Assembly: GCA_947623455.1 (NCBI GenBank)
Contig: OX392534.1
Location: 41,855,426 to 41,919,425, forward strand
DNA: 64,000 nt
Origin: Mimachlamys varia
Lineage: Eukaryota > Mollusca > Bivalvia > Pectinida > Pectinidae
Reading direction: 5' to 3'
The translations under genes were made by a program, and so were the position numbers. How positions within the stretch are numbered: position 1 is the first letter of the stretch; each line of letters starts with the position of its first letter. This document shows, piece after piece, positions 1 to 14,700 of this stretch. The notes beneath the pieces were generated by a model. That model made no database searches and was not told the origin of the DNA. It saw only the letters and a program-made list of their open reading frames with translations.

Positions 1-257
1 TATATGGTTGATGTATCTAAGTATGAGCTGAATAATCTGCTGCATCTAGGTTTCAATTTAATATTATACTTTGATTGATGGGGTTGAGGAAAAATTTGTA
101 ATCCTTAATTAATTACCCATTTTCAATTGTGGTCAATGACTGATGAAAAATTTCCCAAATTTAAATAATGGGAATAAAATAATTACTTTTTAATAATATA
201 AAATGATCCTTTGAAATATTGTGCATAGTAATTTGAAAGTGTTTTTGTCATTGACAG

Positions 258-1168
258 GTTTTGTTCGAGGAGTAGACAGAGAAAAGAAGTGTCTGTATAT
301 AGTGAGTCCTGTTCCACTACCCAAACTTAGATATGTCAATCTGCTGATGAGGGGCAATGTGAACCTAACAGAGGACCTTTTCCTCCAGGTCAGTGTCAAC
401 AGCCACAGCGAACCACTTCATTTATATAACACTCTACCTATCAACATTGTCACGCACTCACTCACTCGCTCCTCACATCAACATCATCCACAGTAAAACA
501 AGCATCAAAATAATCTACTCCGATGTCATTTTCATTCATCCAAATATTCAATTTAGTTACCTCACTTCAAAATCATTTATTTCATGGTCAAAATAATTTG
601 CCCACTCTTCCACATCTCGTCACAAGTCTAACACAAGTTTAGTTGTCCTTGGCCCTCAGATTTTCTAATGTTGCAGGGAGTTTAGGTATAGACAGAAAGC
701 CTATTGTCTGTCATCATAGATATGACTAGGTAATTAGAACAGGTTAGGTGGGCATTTATTTCAAGTTAAAAGTTATGAAATCTTACATATTTACATTTGG
801 AACATGAAAATAAATTATAGAATATTGAAGCGTTACAAAAATCATAATCTGAATTCAAAATTGATTTAAACAGGTGCAAAATATGAAAGATTTACATGGA
901 GACCCTTGTAAAAGTACAAGAGAATAAGACCAGGTGTTCCGAAAGAGTAAGCGCTTGGAACTTTTTAACAGTGGGAAGAGTGGGACATTTAAAAGTGGGA
1001 AGAGTGGGCAAACTGTAAATTTTAGTTTAAAATTAATGTTTGTGTCATGTTTTTCAGGCTTTCCCTGGAGTTGTACCATATGTTGACATTACTGCAACAG
1101 CCAAGGGATCCGGTGCACTGAGACAGCGAAAACGTATGCCGAGGAAGAACTGGTCACGGCCCAACTGA
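258..1168 (+). CDS. NOL9: NOL9-like polynucleotide 5'-hydroxyl kinase, last two coding exons (5' part outside window)
   Basis: Seen: two coding exons, 258-388 and 1058-1168, with AG/GT borders. The first begins by completing a split codon and ends in phase 0; the second ends at TGA 1166-1168. The first encodes GFVRGVDREKKCLYIVSPVP and then a leucine-rich strand. The second encodes FPGVVPYVDI followed by a basic tail ending RKNWSRPN. Known: vertebrate NOL9 ends the same way (CRGID, LLTPVP, VPYV, then a basic Arg/Pro/Lys tail). NOL9 is a nucleolar RNA kinase that phosphorylates 5'-OH ends during ITS2 processing of pre-rRNA. The kinase core with its P-loop lies upstream of this window, so activity cannot be judged. 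The gene is convergent with AMT. The identification rests on about 80 residues. Confidence 0.8.
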
Positions 1169-1197
1169 TAAACGAAAAGGGTCCATTACGATATGGG

Positions 1198-2136
1198 TCA
1201 GGTGTAAAGAGCAGTGCTGGCACAGGGACATGCCATATGGTGATTAAAGTCAGGGCTGGCACAGGGTCACAACATATGGTGATAAAAGTCAGGTTTAACA
1301 GAAGTGTTGGCACAAGGACATGATATATGGTGATAAAGATCGCCAACAATCATAAAGATCTTAAAGATGATAAAAGGAACTGCTGACACAGGGACATCAT
1401 ATATATGGTGATAAGTTCCAGGTGAAAGTTTCATGTGTTAACAGCAATGCTGACACAGGGATGTGATATAATGATGATACGTTAATTAGTGTAAACAAGC
1501 AGTGCTGGCACAGGTACATGATATATGGTGATACTTTAGTGTATACAGCAATGCTGACACAGGGACGTGATATATGGAGATAAGTTGCATGTGTATACAG
1601 CAATGCTGACACAGGTACATGATATATGGAGATAAGTTGCATGTGTATACAGCAATGCTTGCACAGGATTGTTATATATGGTGCTAAGTTCAAGATGTAA
1701 ACAAGCAGTACTGGCACATTGTCATGATATAAGCATGCTGACAAGTTACATTTGTAAACAGTGATTCTGCTAAAGGAGCATGATATATGGTGGTAAGTTA
1801 CAGGTGTAAGCAAGTAGTGCTTGCACAGGGACATGACACATGGTGATACGTTCTAGGTGTTAATAGCAATGCGAACACAGGGACATGACATATTGGTGAT
1901 ACGTTTCAGGTGTTAACAGCAATGCGGACACAGGGTTATGACGCACGTGTCTGGTGTAAAAAGGTGTGCCGAAACAAGGATTGGATAGGAACAACAAACA
2001 CCAATGAAGACACAGGAATATGATATGTTGTTATTAGGGTCAGACCCAAACAGTGGTGTTGACACAGGGATGTCATATTATTGTAAGATTACTGGTCATG
2101 TGTTGATAACACTACTGACACAGGGACATGATACAT
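1198..2136 (+). repeat. degenerate minisatellite in the NOL9 3' UTR/flank
   Basis: About 15 imperfect units of roughly 50-65 bp. Each holds a core like GACACAGGGACATGATATAT, then GGTGATA and (T)GTAAACAGCAGTGCTG. Divergence and length variation are much higher than in the splice-site arrays further along, so this array looks older. Short open frames crossing it on both strands are accidental. Confidence 0.75.
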
Positions 2137-2300
2137 TATTACCAGGTATAAGAAGTAATATGATATCATATATGATCAATATATTTTTGGAAAACATATT
2201 TTATATGTTCTTTATCAATTCATTGGGCATTCACAATTATGGAAAGCAATTATAAATGATTTCTTATATAACACTTCTATTTTGATTAATTAAGTTTTGA

Positions 2301-2306
2301 AATAAA
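2301..2306 (+). terminator. candidate NOL9 polyadenylation signal
   Basis: This is the first canonical AATAAA I noticed downstream of the NOL9 stop, about 1.1 kb away. If it is used, the 3' UTR would contain the whole degenerate repeat at 1198-2136. An earlier variant signal is possible. Confidence 0.3.
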
Positions 2307-2865
2307 TTTGAGATTGACCATGAAATTTTGTTTATGTTATGCTTGTGTCGAGAGAACATACTAGAAATCACTGTATTTCCTTGTCTAGGATTAGTTTTCA
2401 AAGCTATTTCTAAAGGTTATAGAATTATTGAGGACTTGATTCAAGTCCTACATCATTGGTAACTTAAATACACTTTCTGGACAGCAGACATAACGCTGGT
2501 GCCACATTCTGCACATGAAATTCTAGCACCTAGACTTGCATCAGGATGTCATTTGGGATCATGATAAAAATAAATTTTAATGTAGTGAACAGTGCATGTT
2601 GATCTGATGACATGTAACTCCTGTACTTGAGGAGAACAAATATTTGACCTGGCAATGTTTGACCACTGGTCTTCATTAACTAATAGATGTTCCCTGCTGG
2701 GTGTCAGATGATGTTTGTGGAACAGGTGAATCAACCACCCTTCAACAAATATATAAATCAGTTAGGCTGCATCAAGAACAGAACACAAATACAATGTATG
2801 TTAAAAATTTATTCTTAAATTACAAAAATACACATAATCAACTGAAAGAATTCAATCCATTTAAA

Positions 2866-2899
2866 AGATTCACTTACATACAAATAGGTAAGTGAATCT
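2866..2899. repeat. perfect 12-bp inverted repeat (hairpin)
   Basis: AGATTCACTTAC at 2866-2877 and its reverse complement at 2888-2899, with a 10-nt loop. It lies in the intergenic or 3' UTR sequence. It may be a MITE remnant; no function can be assigned. Confidence 0.6.
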
Positions 2900-5778
2900 G
2901 TTGTAATTTGCATTGCATAAGTATGACCAGTAGAGAAGGTCTGCGGCAAGCAAAGACGGTTACCATATATTAAATGCAAAAGGTAAAATCTTGCAGTCAT
3001 GTATACACAGTATATATATACACCAGTACACACAATTATGAAAAAACATGATATTTTATCCCATATTTCATTTTCATATCATGTATTAAATAACATGTTG
3101 GACTATTTCTTAAATTCTGTTTCATCGGATCTACAGTATTTGTATTGTGATGTCACACATAAAAGATTTGAAAATCCAAAGGCATCATTACCTTGAAAGC
3201 TAGTCTCTTTGTCAAAATTTGCAGCCATACTGATTTTCTGTACATGGTGGTATTGATGGAATTGGGTTCAAGATATATTTATATCTAATGTGAGTGATTT
3301 AAAACAAACTTTCATCCTAAAGCTGTTTTCAATTATTAGAATTAATAGTTGAATAGCATTAGAATTGTTACAGTACCCAATATATCTTGAACTGAACCAA
3401 GAATGCATCCACACCAAGGACATGAAAGATAAAGAAATGGCATTAATTTCAGGAGGACATCCAATCTCATGGTATAAGGACATTGGCCCTTTCTAGTTTG
3501 AGCGACAGTAACTAAATGCATTAGGGTATCACCAAAAGAGACATTTGCCTACCATGATAGTACATGTACTTTTAGGAACGACTAAAATTTCAATATGCAC
3601 GATGAGAATTATTCATCAAAATTATTGTTAAATAGCAGAAACTGGTTTTAGAGAAAATCAGTTTGATTTCACTACATAAATCCATTTTACCTCCTACAGA
3701 CATTATCATATGTATAAATATATTCATTTTACTGAACATGCCCACTAAGAGCTACATGTTGATGGTTAAAATAAACCATGGACATTCAATAATACAATTA
3801 CAGAATAACTTTCTGTAGCATGAGTTTTGTACATCAAGTGACAAAAAAATGTACATTCTTTCTACCATTGAGAAATAGCATGATATCGAGATGAGAATGT
3901 TGCTATAAGACAATTACTGTCTACTGGAAAGCTTGATAAGTTCAATAATACAACATACTTGATTTTATAAGTCTCACAAATGGTTGTGCAACTTTATACA
4001 GACACTTCATTACACTGTTGCGGATAATAAACAAGAAAAGTGCCTTTATCAGTGTGTATTGCCTTATATATTTCTGCATTTATAACATTTCATTAAAATA
4101 GCCTAATATTATGTCATCAACTATCACATATAAAACACAAAATAATTTTGTACATTGTACTAGAAATTATGCACTAGTTCATAAATCAGTATTTTGTGAA
4201 CTGAGGGCTATTTTCACAAAGTGAATTCCAACTTTTTTGAGTGACATTTTGCACCTTACATTCTTAAACTTGTAATGCTTTTTTTCAATATAAATGTGAA
4301 AGATATATCGCAAGAAACAAAAGTTGAACTTTTTATACAGTATACACATCTTCACAGGCCAAATTGACAACAAGTTTAAATGACTCATAGAAGTAACAGC
4401 AAAATAGATCTTCTTGTCAGATTTCTGCAGTTTGAGATTCTTCTTGTTGCTAATCATAAGTATAAGCAGGTGAAGTAAATGTACATATTTAAATAATTTG
4501 AAGTAACTTGGAACATCTTTCATCAACACTTTGGTATTTTTGAGATTTGTTTTGTCAGTACTTGAATTCATGTACAGTCGCTTGTACTTAGAGATAAACA
4601 GATTGAGGAGATCTTTAACAAACAAAGTGAATCAAAGGTAAACAATTGGTGTAAAACAAGACAAAAATATATATAACAAGTGGGATAATAGACTTATCAT
4701 CAATCTATAACGGCAAACACTTCAGATACATTAAGTAACCTACATGTACTTCAATATCACTGTAGGCATAATGGTTATACATATATACAATACCACTAAT
4801 ATGGGCCTGAATCACTTACATATGTCTTGATATATATTTCCAAAATCAACAAATTCAATTCATAATTGTTATATGAATATAAATTCCTGTAATTTCATAT
4901 TGAATATGAAAGCAATAATTTATTAATTCTCTACATGACCTCAAAATGTCATTTGGAGGACTGCTGTTATGAATACTAAATGAATTACACTGACCCTCTG
5001 GTATTACACTCCATACTTAAGTTAGTTAAAATCTGTCGAGCTGTACTTGAGGAGTAGCTATTGCCATTAATTCTATATTTTGGGCTTTAACTAGTCAACT
5101 TCCAGGTTGATATTGGATTACAAATCTAGCTTTTATGACCTATAACAAACCTACCCATACCAGAATTCATAGTTATTCTGCCACTTATTTTTTGTATTAA
5201 TGTTTTAATTTATCAAACAATACAGCTATACAGCTTTTTCAGCTGTCAAGATTTTGTCAGAATTTCAAACTATATTATGCACTTTAGCTGGTGTCTATTT
5301 ATTAATACGTTCAAAGACAATTCAATTGCACAGTGAACTCCTGAGATAGTTTCTCTATCTGAATCAATTGTCTGAATAATAAGTATTGCTTTAAAACAGC
5401 AGAAAGTAAGATGAAAGTTCTATACAAATAGAAGTATATTCTTATTGTGTTAACCTGCTTTGAACAATATTACATGAGTATTTTACATTATACCTCTGAA
5501 AGGAAAAAGGTACTTCTACTCATTTTGACAAGCGTGAATTTTCCAATTAGCCATGCTGCTTCTTTCACCCAGTGTTGATCAAATTTTTTTTTAAATATTA
5601 TTCAAAAAGTTCAAATTTCACAATCCTCCGAATTATCTGAACCAAATTTTGTAAAACAAAATCCTTTCCGTGGCTGGTATTACATACACTGGGTTAGGTG
5701 AACAAAGCAGTAACTTTACATCTGCTGAGAGACAGACCTTAGATGATGCCAAGATGGATCGGTGGGACCACAAAATGT

Positions 5779-8700
5779 TTAGGTGAAGTAATTTGCAGGA
5801 ACAAATGGCATTTTTGAAATTGTTGCATCGATTAGTTTTTTCCGGACTTCAAATTTGACTTTGGTTCCAACTTTTGCATATGGTGTTTCAATGTAGCCCA
5901 TGGAGACGTTTTTACTGAGAGAAGGTGAAGGACAGCCGCTTGTGAGTTTTCCGAGGACACGATCTCCAGTCTCATCATACACCACAGTGCCAGCTGTAAT
6001 ACAGAGGGAGAAACAACATGAAGCTGACGGTAACCATAAACAAAACAATATCTGGTCTCTGTTCTGTCTTAGGATATTCTTACCTATCTGCTTCATTTCA
6101 TAGGTAAAGGTTATCTTTTAGATTATCTTCTTTTTCTGCATATTTTATTTAATTTGTGTTGAAATCATCACTCATTATTTCATATAATAGCCAATGAAAT
6201 AAGAGACAATAAAGCAAATGGTTAGACAGTTTGTTGAAAAACTGGCTTTTCTATACACTGTACAATGCCATGTACAGTGAGAGTGACTGTTGGGGAGTTT
6301 TCATCTCTAACAGTGAGATTAGCAGACATGAAACTCCTAATAGTAAGCAAAACTTTTATTATCAAAAATGACATTAGTTACAGTTTCATCCATGAGAGGT
6401 TTAGTTAAGCAAATATGCAGGACTTACCTCTGGCTGGAGCACCACTTGAAAGAAAACCAACACGTTTAGACTTAGGCTTGTTTTTGATCTGTTGTAAAAT
6501 AATATCAGCTCCAGGAAAATTAGCTTCTGCTCTTCGCCGCTTACCTAAAATGATCATATAGAATTGTTTCATATCTCTTAGTCATAGCTTTGAACCGGTC
6601 TGTGACAACAAGGTTAGATTGCATAATAGCATGAAATCTTTCAGTTAACTCTCATACTTTGTAATATTAACCCATTGATGAACAGCACATATAACATTCA
6701 AAAGATTACAAAGTGTGTCAATAGGCTACATAGTGTGTCAATAGGCTACATGTGTGTCAATAGGCTACATAGTATGTCAATAGGCTACATAGTATGTCAA
6801 TAGGCTACATAGTGTGTCAATAGGCTACATAGTGAGTCAATAGGCTACATAGTGTGTCAACAGGCTACATAGTGTGTCAATAGGCTACATAGTGTGTCAA
6901 TAGGCTACAAAGTGTGTCAATAGGCTACATAGTGTGTCAATGGGCTACATAGTGTGTCAATAGGCTACATAGTGTGTCAATGGGCTACATAGTGTGTCAA
7001 TAGGCTACATAGTGTGTCAATGGGCTACATAGTGTGTCAATAGGCTACATAGTGTGTCAATAGGCTACAAAGTGTGTCAATAGGCTACATAGTGAGTCAA
7101 TAGGCTACATAGTGTGTCAACAGGCTACATAGTGTGTCAATAGGCTACATAGTGTGTCAATAGGCTACATAGTGTGTCAATGGGCTACATAGTGTGTCAA
7201 TAGGCTACATAGTGTGTCAATGGGCTACATAGTGTGTCAATAAACTACATAGTGTGTCAATAGGCTACAAAGTATGTCAATAGGTTACATAGTGTGTCAA
7301 TAGGCTATATTGTGTGTCAATAGGCTACATTGTGTGTCAATAGGCTACATAGTGTGTCAATAGGCTACATAGTGTGTCAATGGGCTACATAGTGTGTCAA
7401 TAGGCTACATAGTGTGCCAATAGCCTACCTGGTGGGTGATAGGCTACATAGTGTGTCAATAGGCTCCATTGTGTGTCAATAGGCTACATAGTGTGTCAAT
7501 AGCCTACTTGGTGGGTGATAGGCTACATAGTGTGTCAATAGGCTACATTGTGTCAATAGGCTACAAAGTATGTCAATGGGCTACATAGTGTGTAAATAGG
7601 CTACATAGTGTGTCAATAGGCTACATAGTGTGTCAACAGGCTACATAGTGTGTCAATAGGCTACATAGTATGTCAATAGGCTACATAGTGTGTCAATAGG
7701 CTACATAGTGAGTCAATAGGCTACATAGTATGTCAATAGGCTACATAGTATGTCAATAGGCTACATAGTGTGTCAATAGGCTACATACTGTGTCAATAAA
7801 CTACATAGTGTGTCAATAGGCTACAAAGTATGTCAATAGGTTACATAGTGTGTCAATAGGCTACATTGTGTGTCAATAGGCTACAAAGTATGTCAATAGG
7901 TTACATAGTGTGTCAATAGGCTACATTGTGTGTCAATAGGCTACATAGTATGTCAATAGGTTATATATTGTGTCAATAGCCTACTTGGTGGGTGATAGGC
8001 TACATAGTGTGTCAATAGGCTACATTGTGTCAATAGGCTACATAGTGTGTCAACAGGCTACATAGTGTGTCAATAGGCTACATAGTGTGTCAATAGGCTA
8101 CATAGTGTGTCAATGGGCTACATAGTGTGTCAATAGGCTACATAGTGTGTCAATAGGCTACATAGTGAGTCAATAGGCTACATAGTGTGTCAATAGGCTA
8201 CATAGTGTGTCAATGGGCTACATAGTGTGTCAATAGGCTACATAGTGTGTCAATAGGCTACATAGTGTGTCAATAGGCTACATAGTGTGTCAATAGGCTA
8301 CATACTGTGTCAATAAACTACATAGTGTGTCAATAGGCTACAAAGTATGTCAATAGGTTACATAGTGTGTCAATAGGCTACATTGTGTGTCAATAGGCTA
8401 CAAAGTATGTCAATAGGTTACATAGTGTGTCAATAGGCTACATTGTGTGTCAATAGGCTACATAGTGTGTCAATAGGCTACATTGTGTCAATAGGCTACA
8501 TAGTGTGTCAATAGGTTATATATTGTGTCAATAGCCTACTTGGTGGGTGATAGGCTACATAGTGTGTCAATAGGCTACATTGTGTCAATAGACCATATGG
8601 TGTGTCAATTGGCTACAAAGTGTGTCAATAGACTATATACTGTATATACAATAGGTAACATTGTGTGTTAATGGTCTACATAATATGACAATAGGCTACA

Positions 8701-11700
8701 TTTTGTGTCAACTGCCTAAAATGTGTTGATAAGCTACAATAGTGTGTCAACAGACTTAATTTAACTCAAAGCACTCTCCCCATGATAAATCCATGCACCT
8801 TCCAGAGCTAAGTCTAAAATGCCTGGCAAGGAGAATGGTGGCAAATCTCCGGAAACAAATCCCTTTCATTGCCTATTATATCATATAGAACACTGTACCT
8901 ATACCCCCAGCCTAGGCTAAGTATACAAGATGTACAAATATTGTGCAAAGCTAGTGTATTTACAGGTAAATAAAATCTGCATTAGATATATACTGGATAT
9001 AAATGCAACAGTTTGACAAATGTTGCCGAGCTTTCAGTAGCATACGTAGTGCTACGAGATCAAGAAAAGTTACAAACTTACATTGCACATTTTGTTGTAT
9101 AAAACCCTTTCTTATAACACATAGTTTGCCAATAGGTTACATAGCATGTTGATAGGATAAATAACATGTGTGTCAATACAAAATATGTACATATGTATAA
9201 AGTGTATTTGTTTATACATATTTTTACACAGATTAATTTAACAAAGACAGATGTTATACTTTCAAAAGCCAATAAAGTTGTAAAATAAGCAGAACTCACC
9301 AATAGTCCATAAAAGGCTGCCTTCTACTGGGGTTGTTTCCTCATCAATATCGTTACCATAGAGACAAAGCCCCGCCTCCAGACGAAGACTGTCTCTAGCA
9401 CCAAGACCAGCCAGGCATACTTTTGCTGCATCAGAATTTAGCAGGGCATTGGCAAGTTCCTCTGCCCTGTCAGTAGGAACAGATATCTGAAAGATAAAGA
9501 AGCCAATTTAAAGGATACATGTTTTTTGGTTTCATTCTTGACAGCCAATCTCTATGAAATTCATTCAAAAACATATTCATGGTTCTAATAAATAATCATG
9601 TCATTCAATAAGAAAGCTACAATGTATTATTTCGTTTTGACAAAAAGAAATTGGATTTCAGACAGTTTTAAAGAAGTTGGATTTCCAAACTTTCATTACC
9701 CCTCCAATTGCAATTGGCAGCTCTCTGTCCCAGAAAAAGGCACTAATGTAGTTTGTATTTACAAGAAGACAAGGAATCTTTAACAACTCACCTGGTATAC
9801 ATTTTTCAAATATTGATGTGAATGCTAATTATTTAACTCGGTACGCACCTCCACCCCATCCTCCCCTGTGTAGCCATACCTTGTCACTCTACACTCAGGG
9901 ACACCAAACACTGTACTCACCTCCACCCCATCCTCCCCTATGTAACCTTGTCACTCTACACTCAGGGACACCAAACACTGTACTCACCTCCACCTCATCC
10001 TCCCCTGTGTATCCACACCTTGTCACTCTACACTCAGGGACACCAAACACTGTACTCACCTCCACCCCATCCTCCCCTGTGTATCCACACCTTGTCACTC
10101 TACACTCAGGGACACCAAACACTGTACTCACCTCCACCCCATCCTCCCTTGTGTAACCTTGTCACTCTACACTCAGGGACACCAAACACTGAACTCACCT
10201 CCACCCCATCCTCCCCTGTGTAGCCTTGTCACTCTACACTCAGGGATACCAAACACTGTACTCACCTCCACCCCATCCTTCCCTATGTAACCTTGTCACT
10301 CTACACTAAGGGACACCAAACACTGTACTCACCTCCACCCCATCCTCCCCTGTGTATCCACACCTTGTCACTCTACACTCAGGGACACCAAACACTGTAC
10401 TCACCTCCACCCCATCCTCCCTTGTGTAACCTTGTCACTCTACACTCAGGGACACCAAACACTGTACTCACCTCCACCCCATCCTCCCCTGTGTATCCAC
10501 ACCTTGTCACTCTACACTCAGGGACACCAAACACTGTACTCACCTCCACCCCATCCTCCCCTGTGTATCCACACCTTGTCACTCTACACTCAGGGACACC
10601 AAACACTGTACTCACCTCCACCCCATCCTCCCTTGTGTAACCTTGTCACTCTACACTCAGGGAAACCAAACACTGTACTCACCTCCACCCCATCCTCCCC
10701 TGTCTAACCTTGTCACTCTACACTCAGGGACACCAAACACTGAACTCACCTCCACCCCATCCTTCCCTATGTAACCTTGTCACTTTACACTCAGGGACAC
10801 CAAACACTGTACTCACCTCCACCCCATCCTCCCCTGTGTATCCTTGTCACTCTACACTCAGGGACACCAAACACTGTACTCACCTCCACCCCATCCTCCC
10901 CTGTCCAACCTTGTCACTCTACACTCAGGGACAACAAACACTGAACTCACCTCCACACCATCCTTCCCTATGTAACCTTGTCACTTTACACTCAGGGACA
11001 CCAAACACTGAACTCACCTCCACCCCATCCTTCCCTATGTAACCTTGTCACTTTACACTCAGGGACACCAAACACTGTACTCACCTCCACCCCATCCTCC
11101 CCTGTGTAACCTTGTCACTCTACACTCAGGGACACCAAACACTGTACTCACCTCCACCCCATCCTCCCCTGTGTATCCACACCTTGTCACTCTACACTCA
11201 GGAATACCAAACACTGTTGACATGATGTTGGTCATAAATGGAAGAGTTGATAAATCAAAATCCACTCCAGTTTGTAGTACCTTGGCCATTTTTGGACCTA
11301 GACACCAAAACAAATACATTTTTCATTTTCCTCAATTTTCTTTCCACAGACTTACACTGGACCTCAATGATACATTTTCTTGGCTGATCTTCTTAATATT
11401 TTACTACAGATTATTAGAATAATGTTCAGAGGGAATATGGTATACATGCATCTGTACATCAGTAACAAGCATAAATTCTGAAAACAACTAGAACACTGAC
11501 AGGTCAGCAAGGGCCCCGCTGTGAGGCCGGAACATGTACACCCTCCTTCCCTTTATAGACACATATACCCCTAAAGGAGATAGTGATTTTTGTGTGATAT
11601 CAATCAATTAAGGAACACCCCTCGTTTATTGTGTATAAGAAAACACTGTACGAAGTTTGAATTTAAGATCGGCCCAAGGAAACTTAAGTTATTGATTGGA

Positions 11701-14700
11701 AACAAATGTGCCGACGGACAGACAGAAGGACAGGGTGACTACTATAGGGCACCTGCACTTTCGTGCAGGGCTGTAATTGCAATAACATAAAGCATACACT
11801 ATAAATTCCTTCAATTTATTATACACAAGTCTTCTCAAATGGGGAGATTTCATGTGCTCAAAATAAAAACCATAGATAAAATGTGTATAAACCCCCTAGG
11901 GAAACAATTACCTTTTCATATGATATATTTTGACATATTTTCAGATGAAAATCATTATGATATTAGACAGAAGTTCAGCAATTAAATTTACCAAATAGAA
12001 ACAAGATAATTCATTGATAGGAAAATGTCAAAATTGTTTTGACAGCTAAAATCCAAAAGGGTCGATTACCTGGCATTTTGTAGCCTATCCAGGATAACCT
12101 TGACCGTTGACCTTTGAACTTGTGGCTTTGAACTATGAGTTTGATCATTGTCAGTTAACTCTTGGTTTATTTGTTCAATACTTTGCATAATCGATTAGTG
12201 AACAGTTAAAAACAGCAAAGATTCAGTATTTTCATGTTAATGTTAAAATCCAATATGGCCGCCTAACAGCCATTTTGAATCCGATTTGCATGAAATACTA
12301 CACATGTGATCTAGGATGAATGAGGAATCATCAGTTCCAATTTGATACAAATCCTTCATCTCCTGGAAACATTTTTGTGCAGAAGAAACAGCAAAGATTC
12401 AGTATTTTCATGTTAATGTTAAAATCCAATATGGCCGCCTAACAGCCATTTTGAATCCGATTTGCATGAAATACTACACATGTGATCTAGGATGCATGAG
12501 GAATCATCAGTTCCAATTTGGTACAAATCCTTCATCTCCTGCAAACATTTTTGTGCAGAAGACAAAAAACGGACAGACGGACAGACAGACGGACAACCTG
12601 ATTACTATAGGGCACCCGCATCTCTCGATGCAAAACACAAAATTTACCAAAATCCATTTTTAATTGTTGTGTGATGTAAGAAAAGCTGCCAATAGGTAGC
12701 AAATACTTGAAAAGCTAATATGTCAAAATTACAAACCCTGGAGTGCTAGAAGTCCATTATCAATCACTTCCATTTTAACATCCATGCCTTTTCCTTGAGA
12801 TTCTGCAAGATTTTTCTGTATAAACAACAGGAAATATATAATCTATTATTTAATACACTGTACATTATTGCTTAGTTAAATGGAAGACTCCCTCATTTTG
12901 ACCAAAATTCACCAATATTTCCAAAAAATATCCTTCATTCAAGTCCAAACTCACTCAGACTCAAAAGCTACATCCGGTGACCAAATGATCTCCTAGTTAC
13001 TACAATGTGTGTACTGATCACAACAGTTGTATATGAATCAATTAAGGCTTTTTTGGAGCATTTTAATGATACATAAAAAGGGAAGGATCAATTGAGAAAA
13101 GCAGTTTCCGTCGCATTTCATACACTTTCTCCCTCATGGAAATTTGGAATGAGGTTGATAAGCACATGTCTGTATCATTCTTGACATTACTTTGACCTTA
13201 GATTTATATTAGTAGAGAATAAACCAGTGATTCATACTTTTTGTGTAATCTTCAGACTTGAATTAATATAAGATAAAAAAAACCAGGGTTTACACCCTTG
13301 TCCTTGTTATGACCCTGAACTTAAATTTAAGTTGTATTAAGAATAGCAATGCAGAAATTTCAGGGGTTCTTGTACCCCTGAAATATGCTAAGGTATGGCA
13401 AAATCAAAGGAAAACCATTAGCATCCTGATTTATTAAAAAAAAATAACAACCAAACCTATTATTTAGCTATAACTGTCTTTTGAAAATTACAGAGCAGGG
13501 CATGACTTTAAAACCTGTGGATTTCATCATTATGCTGTCACAAAGTTCTTTCATTCCCTGACAGATTCAAATTAATAACTGAATTACAAACCTTTATATG
13601 TTCCAAATCTTTCTCTGCACATCCTGCGTTCGATACCACGTAAACATATCCTTGGTAGGTTTTAGAGACGATAAGATCATCAATGATCCCCCCTGTAGTA
13701 TTGGTGAGCAGAGACAGTGTTCCCTGATTCTCTTTGAGCGCCGCTATGTCCCCGACAACTAGACTCTCTATGAAGGCCACGCTGTCTTTGCCAGTGAATT
13801 TTGTCTGTAACATGTGGGAGACATCAAACAGTCCCACTTCTGATCGAACGTGTAAGTGAGAAGTTGAAACCCCTTGTTGTGCGTACATGACTGGCATCTC
13901 CCATCCACCAAAGGGTACCATCTTTGCACCATTCTTTACATGGAAGTCATACAAACAAGTGCGTTTTCCTGCCTGGAATTATAAAGTTCTTCCGATAAAC
14001 AATATACAAGCAGCAAGATACCTATTAACCTTTATCCCTTAGCTAGTGCTTACTAATGAAAATCCTGGCACTGAATTATTTAATTTATATACTGTCAAGC
14101 CATACAGGGAAAATAATGAAACACACATTCCTGCCGAGTGCACTGGCCTAGAATTGAACCTGGATCTCCGGAGTGATAATCTACAGCTCTGTCAACCATC
14201 GCTCCTTTACACATATTACAAACATTGATAATCATATTTATAACCAGCTTATATGTATTTATAAGCGCTCTACCTCCCATTAGAATTGGATTAAAATGCA
14301 GCATAAAACCTTTCTTAATGAAGTTTTAAAGTTAATAAGTAACACAACTTTCTCTGGGCTAACTGCTGCAGTACAATATACAGGGGGTTTTACAGTGGCA
14401 TATGATACAGGTTGCATGGATTGGCAAATATAAGTACTGTAAATGCATATATGTATCAAAATACAAATTTGAATCCTGTTTTTTTCACAGGGTGTTTGTT
14501 TTATATATATTCTTTTTCATACCTCTACAATTCGAATTTTGGATATCCATAATTCAATTTTTGGTTATCAATAAATGATTTTTGGATATCCAAAAACTGA
14601 TTTTAGGATATCCTAAATTCAAAGCATTTAAAGATATCCAAAATTCGAATTATGGATTCAGAAATGATTTATGGATATCCATAATTCGAATTTGGGATAT

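Larger units (their letters stand above)
2137..5778. other. convergent intergenic region/3' UTRs of NOL9 and AMT, no gene recognised
   Basis: AT-rich sequence with no family-like open frame. A 148-codon minus-strand frame at 4179-4625 is low-complexity (Lys/Leu/Ile/Phe) with no recognisable motif and is probably noncoding. The AMT 3' UTR runs leftward from 5778; the nearest minus-strand AATAAA is at 5298-5303, about 480 nt past the stop. Confidence 0.6.

Noticed and set aside
4179..4625. 148-codon minus-strand frame
   Set aside because: Low-complexity AT-driven composition, no family motif, and it lies in the 3' flank of AMT.
6705..8725. CRISPR-like regular repeat
   Set aside because: Head-to-tail 20-bp units without unique spacers in a eukaryotic intron: a satellite.
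9818..11422. Plus-strand Pro/His/Thr-rich frames
   Set aside because: Antisense of the AMT exon 4 array.
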